NCBI GenBank assembly: GCA_963776735.1
Contig: CAVZNV010000015.1
Coordinates: 248,001 to 312,000, forward strand
Length of the DNA: 64,000 nt
Source: PALSA-612 sp963776735
Lineage (GTDB): Bacteria; Actinomycetota; Thermoleophilia; Gaiellales; Gaiellaceae
Direction of reading: 5' to 3'
Shown here: positions 16,137 through 24,477 of the stretch, piece after piece
Numbering within the stretch: position 1 is the first letter of the stretch
How the letters are laid out: the number at the start of each line of letters is the position of its first letter
Notes under the pieces: model-generated
Database searches by the model: none
The model's input: only the letters and a program-made list of their open reading frames with translations
Told to the model about the DNA's origin: nothing
Made by a program: the position numbers and the translations under genes

Positions 16137-16553
16137 CTACGCAGACGGTCCCGGCACGACGCCGAGCTGCTGCATCATCCCCATCGCGTCGAAGACGCCC
16201 CAGTGCTCGCGGCCGACGCCGTCGTCGCCGAAGCGGACGATGTCGACGAGGTGGACGTCGATGCTCTTCCCGGTCGCCGGGATGCCCATGAACTCGCCCT
16301 GGTGCGTGCCGGTGGCGCGCGTGTAGACGGCCGCGGTGTCGCCGTTGACGAAGAACTGCTCCGGCTCGAAGCGCAGGTCGGGGAACGCGGCCCGGTACAT
16401 GGTGAAGAACTGCACGACGCCCGACTTGTTCGGCTCCAGGCCAGGCGTCTGCTCGTGCTCGACGAAGTCGTCCGAGAGAAGGTCCGCAAAGCCGTCCAGG
16501 TCACCGGCATTGAGCAGGTCGTAGGCACTGCGCATCTGCGCGGCAGGATCCAT
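16137..16553 (-). CDS. SnoaL-like ester cyclase/polyketide cyclase family protein
   Basis: A 138-residue cystatin-like alpha/beta barrel protein. The pattern MRSAYDLLNAGDLDGFADLLSDDFVEHEQ, followed by FPDLRFEPEQFFVNGDTAAVY and TGTHQGEFMGIPATGKSID, is typical of the SnoaL/ester-cyclase group. The family includes cyclases, isomerases and many stress proteins, so the reaction is not predictable. AAAGGAGGAATC before ATG 16553 is a strong ribosome-binding site. It is divergent from a second, unrelated-looking member of the same fold at 16625. Confidence 0.8.
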   Translation of the reverse strand: MDPAAQMRSAYDLLNAGDLDGFADLLSDDFVEHEQTPGLEPNKSGVVQFFTMYRAAFPDLRFEPEQFFVNGDTAAVYTRATGTHQGEFMGIPATGKSIDVHLVDIVRFGDDGVGREHWGVFDAMGMMQQLGVVPGPSA

Positions 16554-16612
16554 GATTCCTCCTTTGGGGTTGCGCCGATCATGACGGGTACGAGCCCCGC
16601 CCGCCGGGCGTC

Positions 16613-16618
16613 TAGGCT
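16613..16618 (+). promoter_or_regulatory. -10 element of a leaderless promoter
   Basis: TAGGCT is followed by 6 bases and GTG 16625. Confidence 0.5.
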
Positions 16619-16624
16619 CGTGCC

Positions 16625-16981
16625 GTGACCGACCCCCGCAAGCTCGTTCGTGTCGTCGTCGAGGAGTGCTGGCCGAGCCTCGACGGTCTCGACCGGCTGG
16701 AGGAACTGGTCGCGCCCGACTACGTGCACCACACGCCGTTCGGTGATCTCGACTTCGAGCAGTTCCGCGCCGGACTCGCCTACGTCGAGTCCGTCTTCAC
16801 CGACCGCGCCTACCGCGTCGAGCACGTGGTCGTCGAGGGCGACCTCGTGGCGGCGTATGTCTCGTGGACGGCGACGCGCGTCGCCGACGGAAGCCCCGTC
16901 GAAGGCCGGGGTGCGTACAACTGCCGTGTCGCCGGCGGCCTCGTCGCCGAGGACTGGGACGTGTTCTTCCCGATGAGCTAG
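16625..16981 (+). CDS. SnoaL-like (NTF2-fold) domain protein
   Basis: A 118-residue small alpha/beta protein. The layout LVRVVVEECWPSLDGLDRLEELVAPDYVHH, then FRAGLAYVESVFTDRAYRVEHVVVEGDLVAAYVSWTATR and GAYNCRVAGGLVAEDWDVF, fits the SnoaL-like NTF2 fold. No catalytic residues can be assigned. The GTG start 6 bases after TAGGCT suggests a leaderless mRNA. The last codons overlap the stop of the convergent membrane protein gene by 4 bases. Confidence 0.7.
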   Translation: MTDPRKLVRVVVEECWPSLDGLDRLEELVAPDYVHHTPFGDLDFEQFRAGLAYVESVFTDRAYRVEHVVVEGDLVAAYVSWTATRVADGSPVEGRGAYNCRVAGGLVAEDWDVFFPMS

Positions 16982-17862
16982 GACGGGCCGCCGAGCGGCG
17001 GCTCCGAGACGAAGAGGCCGAGGATCCCCCGCTTGATCTGCGTCCGGAGCGGCGGGCCGGGCGGCCCCGGCGGCCGCGACCAGGCGGCGGCGACCTCGGC
17101 GCCGAGCAGCAGCGACGACGCGTAGAGGTAGATGGAGTAGAGGAAGACGAGCGCGGTCGTCAGCGACCCGTAGACGACGCTCAGGTTCGTGGTCTTGTCG
17201 TAGATGATCCCCGACGCGAACGAGATCGCCTGCAGCAACACGGCGGTCACGAGCGCGCCGGCGAGCCCGTCCCGGAACGCGATCCCGCGCGCAGGCACGA
17301 AGCGGTACACGAGGAGGACGACGCCGATCGTGAGCAGGAACCACGCGAGCCGGATGAGCCCTCCTGCGACGGCGCTATCGGTTGCCCGCTGCAGGTATTC
17401 GCCGGCCGCGGTCAACCCGACCGTGACGATGACGAGCGCCGCCGCGCCGACGATCAGGAGCACGTCGACGAGCTTGCCGCGTACCAGCGGGCGGCGCTGC
17501 GTGACGCTCATCGCCGTCTCCAGGCCGGCCCGGATCGCGGCCATCATCCCCGTCGCCGCCCAGGCGAACACGATCAGGCCGACGAGCCCGGCGGCGCTCG
17601 CGGGCGTGGCGATGTCGGTGATCGCCTTCTCGACGTCCTTCCGTCCCGCGGCCGACACCGGCAGGTAGTCCACGATCGCGTTCGTCACGCTGTCGCGCAC
17701 GCCCTCGTTCTGCAGCACGAGCCCGAAGATCGAGACGAGCACGATCGCGAGCGGTGCGATCGAGAACAGGACGCGATACGAGATCCCGGCCGCGTGCTGC
17801 GGACAGCGGTCGTGGAAGTACCGCTGCAGCGCGTCCGAGACGACACGGATCAGCTTCCTCAC
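16978..17862 (-). CDS. YihY/BrkB-family inner membrane protein
   Basis: A 294-residue membrane protein with about six hydrophobic segments and the family signatures HAAGISYRVLFSIAPLAIVLVS near residue 25 and the VYGSLTTALVFLYSIYLYASSLLLGAEV segment near 235. YihY/BrkB proteins are predicted transporters or envelope factors without an agreed function; they are not RNase BN. Translation starts at GTG 17862, overlapping the stop of the DUF2127-like gene by 4 bases, so the two form an operon. An upstream in-frame ATG at 17955 would overlap that gene by about 97 bases and adds only Arg-rich residues. Confidence 0.85.
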   Translation of the reverse strand: MRKLIRVVSDALQRYFHDRCPQHAAGISYRVLFSIAPLAIVLVSIFGLVLQNEGVRDSVTNAIVDYLPVSAAGRKDVEKAITDIATPASAAGLVGLIVFAWAATGMMAAIRAGLETAMSVTQRRPLVRGKLVDVLLIVGAAALVIVTVGLTAAGEYLQRATDSAVAGGLIRLAWFLLTIGVVLLVYRFVPARGIAFRDGLAGALVTAVLLQAISFASGIIYDKTTNLSVVYGSLTTALVFLYSIYLYASSLLLGAEVAAAWSRPPGPPGPPLRTQIKRGILGLFVSEPPLGGPS

Positions 17863-18347
17863 TGCTCGGCGCGCCTGCGCTCGAGGTGCTGCCTCAGCAC
17901 GTGGACGAGGTAGATCACGATCAGCACGTTGACCGCGAGCCCGCCGGCCTTCCACACCGTCGGGTTCCGGGCGAACTCGTAGATCTCGACCGGGATCAGG
18001 AGCGAGGTGGCGATCACGGTCAGGTACTCGGCCCAGAGCTGGTCGAGCCAGAGGCCGGCGCCTTCGACCAGCTCGAGCAGGCCGTAGCCGAGCGCGCCGA
18101 TGCCGACGACGCGCACCTCGGACGCGTGAAGACGGTGGAGGTAGACGACGATCCGGTGCAGGAACGGGCGTCTCGGGTCGAGCTCGACCGCACGCATGAT
18201 CCTGTCAGCGGTCTTGCCGAAGTCGGTGCCCATGTGCGAGAGCAGGTAGATCCCGGCCGCGATCAGCAACACGCCGCGGACGATCCGCTCGAGTGCGATG
18301 AGCTTGAGAACGCGCCGGCTGCGTCGAGGGTCCGCGGCCTTCGTCAC
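17859..18347 (-). CDS. DUF2127-like small membrane protein
   Basis: A 162-residue protein with four hydrophobic segments. The features LKLIALERIVRGVLLIAAGIYLLSH, LHASEVRVVGIGALGYGLLELVEGAGLW and EIYEFARNPTVWKAGGLAVNVLIVIYLV match the DUF2127 family, whose function is unknown. It is the first gene of a two-gene operon with the YihY/BrkB homologue. GTG 18347 is preceded by TAGGCT and 6 bases, implying a leaderless transcript. Confidence 0.75.
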   Translation of the reverse strand: MTKAADPRRSRRVLKLIALERIVRGVLLIAAGIYLLSHMGTDFGKTADRIMRAVELDPRRPFLHRIVVYLHRLHASEVRVVGIGALGYGLLELVEGAGLWLDQLWAEYLTVIATSLLIPVEIYEFARNPTVWKAGGLAVNVLIVIYLVHVLRQHLERRRAEQ

Positions 18348-18353
18348 CGCGCA

Positions 18354-18359
18354 AGCCTA
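18354..18359 (-). promoter_or_regulatory. -10 element of a leaderless promoter
   Basis: On the minus strand TAGGCT is followed by 6 bases and the GTG at 18347. Confidence 0.5.
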
Positions 18360-18407
18360 CGACCGAGCCGTCCTCGTGCGAGGGATGACAAGCAGGGGGA
18401 TCGCGTT

Positions 18408-18413
18408 TACTCT
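18408..18413 (+). promoter_or_regulatory. -10 element for the FAD oxidase gene
   Basis: TACTCT within GTTTACTCT; the same nonamer occurs at 23026-23034 before gabT. Here the start codon is 30 bases further on, so this mRNA has a short leader with a ribosome-binding site. Confidence 0.45.
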
Positions 18414-18442
18414 TGCCGCTCAGCCACGAGAAGGGAGACGTC

Positions 18443-19837
18443 ATGAGCGCAACCGCCACCCCTGAGGACGCGGCGCGTGACGAGCTGGGAGGGTCCTTCG
18501 CGGGCAAGCTGATCGGCCCGACGGATCCCGGCTACGACGAGGCACGCGCGCTGTACAACGCGATGTTCGACAAGCGTCCGGCGCTGATCGCACAGTGCGC
18601 GTCGGCCGGCGACGTGGCGGCCGCCGTCGGTTTCGGGCGCCGTCACGATCTGCCGGTTGCGATCCACGGCGGCGGCCACAACGGCGCCGGGCTCGGCAGC
18701 GTCGACGACGGCGTGGTCGTCGATCTCCGCTTGCTGCGCGACGTGTCGGTCGATCCCGCCAGCCGAACGGTTCGCGTCGGCGGCGGCTGTACGTGGGCAG
18801 AGGTCGACGCGGCAACGCACGAGCACGGCCTGGCGGTCCCGTGCGGCGTGATCTCGACGACCGGCGTCGGCGGGCTGACGCTCGGCGGCGGCATCGGCCA
18901 CCTGACGCGCGGCTGCGGGCTGACGATCGACAACCTGCTCTCGGCCGAGATGGTGCTCGCAGACGGTCAGCAGGTGACGGCGAGCGCGGACGAGAACCCG
19001 GACCTGTTCTGGGCGATTCGCGGCGGCGGCGGCAACTTCGGCGTCGTCACGACGTTCGAGTTCCGAGCGCACCCGGTCTCGATCGTCCACGGCGGCCCGA
19101 CGTTCTGGGCGATCGAGGACACGGACGAGGTACTGAAGGCGTACCGAGACTGGATCGGCACTGCACCACGCGAGGTGGGCGCGTTCTTCTGCTGGCACAC
19201 CGTGCCGCCGGGGCCGCCGTTCCCGGAGGAGCTTCACCTGCGCAAGGTGTGCGGCATCGTCTGGTGCCACACGGGCAGCGCCGAGCAGGCCGCGGCGGAC
19301 ATGGCCCCGATGCTCGCTGTCGGCACGCCGTTGATGAACGGCGTCCAGGAGATGCCGCTGCCGGTGATGAACAGTGCGTTCGACGGGCTCTATCCACCGG
19401 GTGACCAGTGGTACTGGCGGGCGGACTTCCAGAACCGGATCGCCGACGAGGCTGTTGCCGCGAACCAGGAGTGGAACGAGAAGATGCCGACGTGGAAGTC
19501 GGGCTCCCACGTCTACCCGATCGACGGGGCGGCGCACGACGTCGGCCCGAACGACACGGCCTGGGCCTTCCGCGACGCGGGTTGGGCGCAGGTGATCATC
19601 GCGGTCGATCCCGACCCGGCCGGAGCGGGGGCCTTGCGCGACTGGGCAGTCGGCTACTGGGAGGCGATCCACCCCTACTCCGCCGGCGGCGCCTACGTCA
19701 ACTTCATGATGGACGAGGGCCAGGAGCGGGTGCAGGCGACCTACGGCGCCAACTACGACCGGCTCGCGTCCGCCAAGGCGCAATACGACCCGGACAACGT
19801 CTTCAGCGTCAACCAGAACATCAGGCCGAAGGGCTAG
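18443..19837 (+). CDS. FAD-linked oxidoreductase, berberine-bridge-enzyme type
   Basis: A 464-residue flavoprotein. The PCMH-type FAD domain begins at about residue 35 with IHGGGHNGAGLGS, where the His in GGGHN is the usual covalent FAD attachment point. It continues with VPCGVISTTGVGGLTLGGGIG and TIDNLLSAEMVLADG. The C-terminal BBE segment, NYDRLASAKAQYDPDNVFSVNQN, completes the substrate pocket. Enzymes of this class oxidise sugars, alcohols or alkaloid-like compounds using O2. ATG 18443 with AGGGAG upstream is preferred over TTG 18413, which lies inside the -10. No signal peptide. Confidence 0.9.
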   Translation: MSATATPEDAARDELGGSFAGKLIGPTDPGYDEARALYNAMFDKRPALIAQCASAGDVAAAVGFGRRHDLPVAIHGGGHNGAGLGSVDDGVVVDLRLLRDVSVDPASRTVRVGGGCTWAEVDAATHEHGLAVPCGVISTTGVGGLTLGGGIGHLTRGCGLTIDNLLSAEMVLADGQQVTASADENPDLFWAIRGGGGNFGVVTTFEFRAHPVSIVHGGPTFWAIEDTDEVLKAYRDWIGTAPREVGAFFCWHTVPPGPPFPEELHLRKVCGIVWCHTGSAEQAAADMAPMLAVGTPLMNGVQEMPLPVMNSAFDGLYPPGDQWYWRADFQNRIADEAVAANQEWNEKMPTWKSGSHVYPIDGAAHDVGPNDTAWAFRDAGWAQVIIAVDPDPAGAGALRDWAVGYWEAIHPYSAGGAYVNFMMDEGQERVQATYGANYDRLASAKAQYDPDNVFSVNQNIRPKG

Positions 19838-19872
19838 CCCTCCACGGACAGCCTCGCCAGTCCCGCCGGGCC

Positions 19873-19952
19873 GTGTCCCCGACACTCATTGTCCACCGAC
19901 ATGGCCCGGCCGGACATTTTCCCTGCACCTCGGGTTTCGGTGTCTGACACCG
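19873..19952. repeat. Palindromic repeat remnant related to the element at 57922-58090
   Basis: It ends in CGGTGTCTGACACCG (19938-19952), which with one base before it and three after is identical to the right end of the 58-kb element. The other side has GTGTCCCCGACAC (19873-19885), and between them TTGTCCACCGAC and TTTTCCCTGC resemble internal blocks of that element. It looks like a shortened, diverged copy. Confidence 0.5.
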
Positions 19953-20016
19953 GGGCAGGCCGTTTGCGGACAGAGACGCGTCGGCTCCGACCGTGTCGCC
20001 CGGAGCCGGGCTTTCG

Positions 20017-20022
20017 TAGGAT
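20017..20022 (+). promoter_or_regulatory. -10 element of a leaderless promoter
   Basis: TAGGAT is followed by 6 bases and GTG 20029. Confidence 0.5.
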
Positions 20023-20028
20023 CGCGGC

Positions 20029-20928
20029 GTGGAGCGAGACGAAGACGTCCGCACTGCCTGCTTCCTGGCTCTCGACGTCCTGCAGGCGAAGTTCGGCGAC
20101 GAGGTGCCGTACAAGCACGGCCTGGACCAAGGCTTTGCCTTCCGCGGACGCCGCGTCCCGTTTCTGAACCTTCAGAAAGGGATTTACAAGGCCGCGGCGC
20201 AACGAGGCCCGGCGGCGCTGTCGATTCAGACATCCGCCAAGACGCCGTATGACGACGCGGCGACGGATGACGGCTTTCTGTACGCCTACCGTGAAGGCTC
20301 GATCGACCAGGCGGACAATCGTGCGCTCCGCGCAGCCAACCGCCTGGCCGTTCCGCTTGTCTACTTCGTCGCCACGAGACAGGGCTGGTACGAGCCGCTG
20401 TACCCGTTCTACGTCTCGGAGGACCGCCCGGCCGAGCGTCGGGTGCTCGTATCGGTTGGCAGGAGGATCGGTCCCGTGGATGAGCTCGAGCCCGTGCTGA
20501 TCACCGACTCGATCGAGCGAAAATACGCGGCTCGGCAGGTGAAGGTTCGTCTTCACCAGCGACGCTTCCGATGGCTCGTAATCCCGGCCTATCGGGACCA
20601 GTGCGCGATCTGCCGGCTCAGGGAGATTCGCCTGCTGGACGCCGCCCACATCGTCGGAGACCTTGAGCCGTCCGGAACACCCGAGATCCGAAACGGCATC
20701 AGCCTTTGCTCCATCCATCATCGAGCATTCGACCAGGACCTCGTCGGAATCTCGCCGGACTTCGTGGTGCGCGTGGCAACGCGGCTTCTCGAGGACGAAG
20801 ACGGCCCGATGCTCGATCTTCTCAAGGGATTCGAGGGTGTCAGGATCGGCCTGCCACGAAGGAGCGCGCTCCATCCGGACGCCGAACGGCTCGCCGTCCG
20901 CTTCGAGCAGTTCGAGTCAGCCAACTAG
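20029..20928 (+). CDS. HNH endonuclease with an N-terminal possible DNA-modification-sensing domain
   Basis: A 299-residue soluble protein. The C-terminal HNH_2-type nuclease has zinc cysteines C192 and C195 (CAIC), DAAHIV with H207, N222 in IRNGISLC (C227), and SIHHRAFD (H230, H231, D235), so the metal-dependent active site seems complete. The N-terminal about 130 residues (FRGRRVPFLNLQKGIYK, TPYDDAATDDGFLYAY, DNRALRAANRLAVPLVYF) resemble the SRA-like domains of modification-dependent enzymes such as ScoMcrA. That points to a type IV restriction-like role; the domain call is inference. GTG 20029 follows TAGGAT closely. No methylase is adjacent. Confidence 0.75.
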   Translation: MERDEDVRTACFLALDVLQAKFGDEVPYKHGLDQGFAFRGRRVPFLNLQKGIYKAAAQRGPAALSIQTSAKTPYDDAATDDGFLYAYREGSIDQADNRALRAANRLAVPLVYFVATRQGWYEPLYPFYVSEDRPAERRVLVSVGRRIGPVDELEPVLITDSIERKYAARQVKVRLHQRRFRWLVIPAYRDQCAICRLREIRLLDAAHIVGDLEPSGTPEIRNGISLCSIHHRAFDQDLVGISPDFVVRVATRLLEDEDGPMLDLLKGFEGVRIGLPRRSALHPDAERLAVRFEQFESAN

Positions 20929-20937
20929 CCTTTGGCA

Positions 20938-21540
20938 ATGGACGCGGACGCCGTCGAGATTCGAGTCCTCGGCTGCCTGGTCGAGAAGCAGCGGACGACG
21001 CCGGACGTCTACCCGCTGTCGCTGAACGCGCTCCGGCTCGCCTGTAACCAGGCAACGAACCGCGATCCCGTCGTCGGCTACGACGAGCCGACGATCCGGC
21101 AGGCGCTCGACCGCCTCGACCGCAAGCGCTGGGCACGCCTCGCCAGCGGACGCGGGAGCCGGGCGGCGAAGTTCCGTCACCTGCTCGGGGAGACGCTCGG
21201 GCTCGACGAACGGCAGCTCTCGCTCCTCGCCGTGCTCATGCTTCGCGGCCCCCAGACCGAGGCCGAGCTGCGCCAGCGGTCTGAGCGGCTCTACGAGTTC
21301 GCGGACGGCGAGGAGGTTGCGGCCACGCTCGCCGGACTCGCCGAGGAAGGCCTCGTCCACCGCATCCACGCGCGGCCGGGCCAGCGCGGCGACCGCTGGG
21401 AGCAGCTGCTCGGCGACGGCGAGAGCGATGAGGCGCCGGTCACGCCCGTCGGCGCGCCGCGCGACTCGATCGAGGAACGCCTCGCGACCCTCGAACGCCA
21501 GGTCGCCGAGATCCTCGAGCGGCTGGACGCGACGGGCTAG
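20938..21540 (+). CDS. YceH/DUF480 family protein
   Basis: A 200-residue protein built from two winged-helix domains, recognisable by VEIRVLGCLVEKQRTTPDVYPLSLNAL and LACNQATNRDPVVGYDE at the start and LLAVLMLRGPQTEAELRQRSERLYEF in the second half. The last 25 residues form a coiled coil (SIEERLATLERQVAEILERL). The family is conserved but of unknown function, and the fold suggests nucleic-acid binding. ATG 20938 is used; a TTG six bases earlier would add two residues. It is 9 bases after the HNH gene, so probably co-transcribed, and it overlaps the convergent gabD stop by 4 bases. Confidence 0.85.
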   Translation: MDADAVEIRVLGCLVEKQRTTPDVYPLSLNALRLACNQATNRDPVVGYDEPTIRQALDRLDRKRWARLASGRGSRAAKFRHLLGETLGLDERQLSLLAVLMLRGPQTEAELRQRSERLYEFADGEEVAATLAGLAEEGLVHRIHARPGQRGDRWEQLLGDGESDEAPVTPVGAPRDSIEERLATLERQVAEILERLDATG

Positions 21541-23003
21541 ACGCCGACGCCGGCGACGAGCACGTACTTCACGTCGAGGTACTCCTCGATGCCGACCGAG
21601 CCGCCCTCGCGGCCGTAGCCGGACTCCTTGACGCCGCCGAACGGCACGTTGGCGGCGCTGATGATCCCTGTGTTCGCGCCGACGATGCCGTACTCGAGCT
21701 TCTCGGCGACGCGCAGCAGTCGCGCGTAGTCGCGCGTGTGGAAGTAGGCGCAGAGCCCGTAGACGGAGTCGTTCGCGAGCCGGATCGCCTCCTCCTCGGT
21801 CTCGAACCGCGAGATGCCCGCCACCGGCCCGAACGTCTCCTCGGTGCAGATGAGCATGTCCGGCGTGACGCCGTCGAGCACGGTCGGCGCGAAGAACGAC
21901 CCACGCGCGAACTCGCCCTCGGTCAGCCGGTCGCCGCCCGCGACGACGCGTGCGCCCTTCGCAACCGCGTCCTGCACGTGCTCCTCGGCCTTGTCCACGC
22001 CGGCCTCGTTGATCAGCGGGCCGATGACGACACCCGGCTGGTCGCCCGGTCCCACGACCATCCGCGTCACCTTCTCGGCCACGCGGCCGACGAACTCGTC
22101 GTAGAGGCCGCTCTGGACGTAGGTGCGGTTGGCGCAGACGCAGGTCTGGCCCGCGTTGCGGAACTTGGACGCGATCAGCCCGTCGACCGCCTCGTCGAGG
22201 TCGGCGTCGTCGAAGATCAGGTACGGCGCGTGGCCGCCGAGCTCGAGCGAGAGGCGCTTCACCTGTCCGGCCGAGAGCCGGATCAGGTCCTTGCCCACCT
22301 CGGTCGAGCCGGTGAACGAGACCTTGCGGACGCGGCGGTCGGAGAAGATCGTCTCGGCGACCATCCCCGACGAACGCGAAGTGACGAGGTTGACGACGCC
22401 CGCCGGGCAGCCCGCGTCCTCGATCGCGCGCAGCACCAGCGCAGCAGTGAGCGGCGTCGCGCTCGCGGGCTTGACGACGCTCGTGCAGCCGGCGGCCATC
22501 GCCGGGCCGAGCTTGCGGGTCATCATCGCCGCCGGGAAGTTCCAGGGAGTGATCGCGGCCACGACCCCGACCGGCTGGCGCAGGACGAGCACGCGATTCG
22601 CAGGGTTCATCGCCGGCGGGATCTCGCCGTAGACGCGCTCTGCCTCGCCGCCGAACCATTCGAAGAAGCTGGCGGCGTAGTCGACTTCGCCCGCGGCTTC
22701 GGCCAGCGGCTTTCCCTGCTCCGCCGTCATTACCGCAGCAATCTCGTCCTTCCGTTCGCGGATCACGTCGGCGGCGCGGCGCAGCACGCGTGCGCGCTCG
22801 ATCGCCGGCAGCGACTTCCAGCCGTCGAGCGCGTCCGCTGCCGCGTCGATCGCGGCCTCGATGTCCTCCTGCGCCGCGTCCGGCATCGAACCGACGACGT
22901 CGCCGGTTGCCGGATTCGTCACGTCGAAGCGCTCGCCCGAGCCGGCGGCGACCCACTCGCCGCCGATCAGCAGCTGCTCGTCCTTGCCGGTGACGACTGC
23001 CAT
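21537..23003 (-). CDS. gabD: Succinate-semialdehyde dehydrogenase, NAD(P)+-dependent
   Basis: A 488-residue aldehyde dehydrogenase. The general base is E254 (LELGGHAP) and the catalytic thiol is C288 (NAGQTC), with a second Cys two residues later as is common in GabD. TPWNFP (152-157) and FTGSTEVGK (230-238) shape the nucleotide site. It oxidises succinate semialdehyde to succinate, the last step of GABA breakdown. Pairing with gabT across a 37-base divergent promoter supports this substrate. ATG 23003 follows TAGCCT by 7 bases (leaderless). Confidence 0.9.
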   Translation of the reverse strand: MAVVTGKDEQLLIGGEWVAAGSGERFDVTNPATGDVVGSMPDAAQEDIEAAIDAAADALDGWKSLPAIERARVLRRAADVIRERKDEIAAVMTAEQGKPLAEAAGEVDYAASFFEWFGGEAERVYGEIPPAMNPANRVLVLRQPVGVVAAITPWNFPAAMMTRKLGPAMAAGCTSVVKPASATPLTAALVLRAIEDAGCPAGVVNLVTSRSSGMVAETIFSDRRVRKVSFTGSTEVGKDLIRLSAGQVKRLSLELGGHAPYLIFDDADLDEAVDGLIASKFRNAGQTCVCANRTYVQSGLYDEFVGRVAEKVTRMVVGPGDQPGVVIGPLINEAGVDKAEEHVQDAVAKGARVVAGGDRLTEGEFARGSFFAPTVLDGVTPDMLICTEETFGPVAGISRFETEEEAIRLANDSVYGLCAYFHTRDYARLLRVAEKLEYGIVGANTGIISAANVPFGGVKESGYGREGGSVGIEEYLDVKYVLVAGVGV

Positions 23004-23010
23004 GCAGGTG

Positions 23011-23034
23011 AGGCTAGCGAATCCCGTTTACTCT
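23011..23034. promoter_or_regulatory. Back-to-back gabD/gabT promoters
   Basis: Minus-strand TAGCCT (23016-23011) lies 7 bases before gabD's ATG, and plus-strand TACTCT (23029-23034) 6 bases before gabT's ATG. Only 37 bases separate the two start codons, so each promoter's -35 region must lie inside or beyond the other's -10. The two promoters probably compete for polymerase or share one regulator site. Confidence 0.5.
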
Positions 23035-23040
23035 CCAGGC

Positions 23041-24333
23041 ATGGCGACTACGAAGACCGAGACGGAGCGGGTGCTCGAGGAGCGCGCGCGCTTCGTCGCA
23101 CGCGGGGTCGCGGCGGCCCCGGTGGTCGTCGCCCGCGCCGAGGGCGCGCGGATCTGGGACCTGGACGGCAAGAGCTACGTCGACTTCGCCGGCGGAATCG
23201 GCTGCCAGAACACCGGGCACGGGCTGCCGGCTGCGGTCGCGGCGATCCACGAGCAGGTCGACCGCTACCTGCACCAGTGCTTCATGGTCGGCACCTACGA
23301 GCCATACATCGAGGTCTGCCGCAGGCTCGCGGAGCTGTCCCCGTGCGGCCCGGGCGAGCAGCGCAGCGTGCTCGTCAACTCGGGCGCCGAGGCGATCGAG
23401 AACGCGGTCAAGATCGCCCGCGTCGCCACCGGCCGGCCCGCCGTCGTCGTCTTCGACTACGCGTTTCACGGCCGCACGCTGCTGACGATGACGATGACGA
23501 GCAAGGTCGCGCCGTACAAGCTCGGCTTCGGGCCGTTCGCACCCGAGGTCTACCGCGCTCCGGCGCCGTATCCGTATCGCGGCGTCGACACCGACTCGGC
23601 CATCGCGGCGCTCGAGCACCTCTTCAAGGCCGACGTCGACCCCGGCTCGGTCGCGTGCGTCGTGCTCGAGACGGTGCAGGGCGAGGGCGGCTTCATCCCG
23701 ATGCCCGACGACTACCTCGAGCGGCTCGCCGCGCTCTGCCGTGACCACGGGATCCTGCTCGTCGCCGACGAGGTCCAGTCGGGCGTCGGGCGCACAGGGC
23801 CGGTCTGGGCGATCGAGCACTCGGGCGTCGAGCCCGACCTCGTCGTCTCCGGCAAGTCGCTCGGCGGCGGGCTCCCGCTCGCGGGGGTCACCGGCCGCGC
23901 CGAGGTGGTCGACACAGTGCCACCCGGTGGGCTCGGCGGCACGTTCGGCGGCAACCCCGTCGCCTGCGCGGCGGCGCTCGCGGTGCTCGACGAGGTCGCG
24001 ACGCCCGCATTCCGCGAGCGGGCGGACGCGCTCGGCGAAACGTTGCGCGCACGGCTCGACGCACTCGCCGCGCGCGTGCCGAACGTCGGCGAGGTGCGCG
24101 GGCTCGGGCCGATGCTGGCGCTCGAGCTCGTCTCCGATCCGGAGACGAAGACGCCGGCCGCCGATCTCGCGAAGCGCACGACCGAGATCGCCCGCGAGCG
24201 CGGACTGATGCTCCTCGCCTGTGGGCTCTACTCGAACGTCATCCGCGTGCTGGTGCCGATCCTGGCCGACGACGCCGACGTCGACGAAGGGCTCGCGCTG
24301 CTCGAGGAGTCGCTGACCGAAGCCGCGGCTTAG
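23041..24333 (+). CDS. gabT: 4-aminobutyrate aminotransferase (class III PLP)
   Basis: A 430-residue class III aminotransferase. The pyridoxal-phosphate lysine is K272 (VVSGKSLGGGLPL), preceded by the cofactor-ring aspartate in VADEVQSGVGRTG (D243). NSGAEAIENAVKIAR (113-127) and YAFHGRT (140-146) contact phosphate and ring. It converts GABA and 2-oxoglutarate to succinate semialdehyde and glutamate, feeding gabD next door. ATG 23041 was chosen because it lies 6 bases after TACTCT and homology begins there; longer frames run into gabD. Other omega-amino acids are possible substrates. Confidence 0.88.
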   Translation: MATTKTETERVLEERARFVARGVAAAPVVVARAEGARIWDLDGKSYVDFAGGIGCQNTGHGLPAAVAAIHEQVDRYLHQCFMVGTYEPYIEVCRRLAELSPCGPGEQRSVLVNSGAEAIENAVKIARVATGRPAVVVFDYAFHGRTLLTMTMTSKVAPYKLGFGPFAPEVYRAPAPYPYRGVDTDSAIAALEHLFKADVDPGSVACVVLETVQGEGGFIPMPDDYLERLAALCRDHGILLVADEVQSGVGRTGPVWAIEHSGVEPDLVVSGKSLGGGLPLAGVTGRAEVVDTVPPGGLGGTFGGNPVACAAALAVLDEVATPAFRERADALGETLRARLDALAARVPNVGEVRGLGPMLALELVSDPETKTPAADLAKRTTEIARERGLMLLACGLYSNVIRVLVPILADDADVDEGLALLEESLTEAAA

Positions 24334-24477
24334 AACTCGTCTCAGAATGATCCCAAGACGCGAGGCTGGATCTCTGGCGGGAGCCGATGAGTGTTCGGTG
24401 GTCTGAGAGTCTCTACCGCGTGCGGATCCGTACGCGGCCCGAAAGTCTCGCCTGCAGTAATGACTTCAGGAGGCAGC
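24334..24477. other. Intergenic region without a clear gene
   Basis: The 144 bases between gabT and the peptidase gene are slightly less GC-rich and contain no supported ORF. A strong AGGAGG at 24469-24474 serves the next gene. Confidence 0.5.

Noticed and set aside
18413..18442. TTG start for the FAD oxidase gene
   Set aside because: It lies within the TACTCT -10; ATG 18443 has a ribosome-binding site and begins the homology.
24334..24477. Insertion-sequence end before the peptidase gene (TCTCAGAATGATCC)
   Set aside because: No matching inverted partner or duplication was found.
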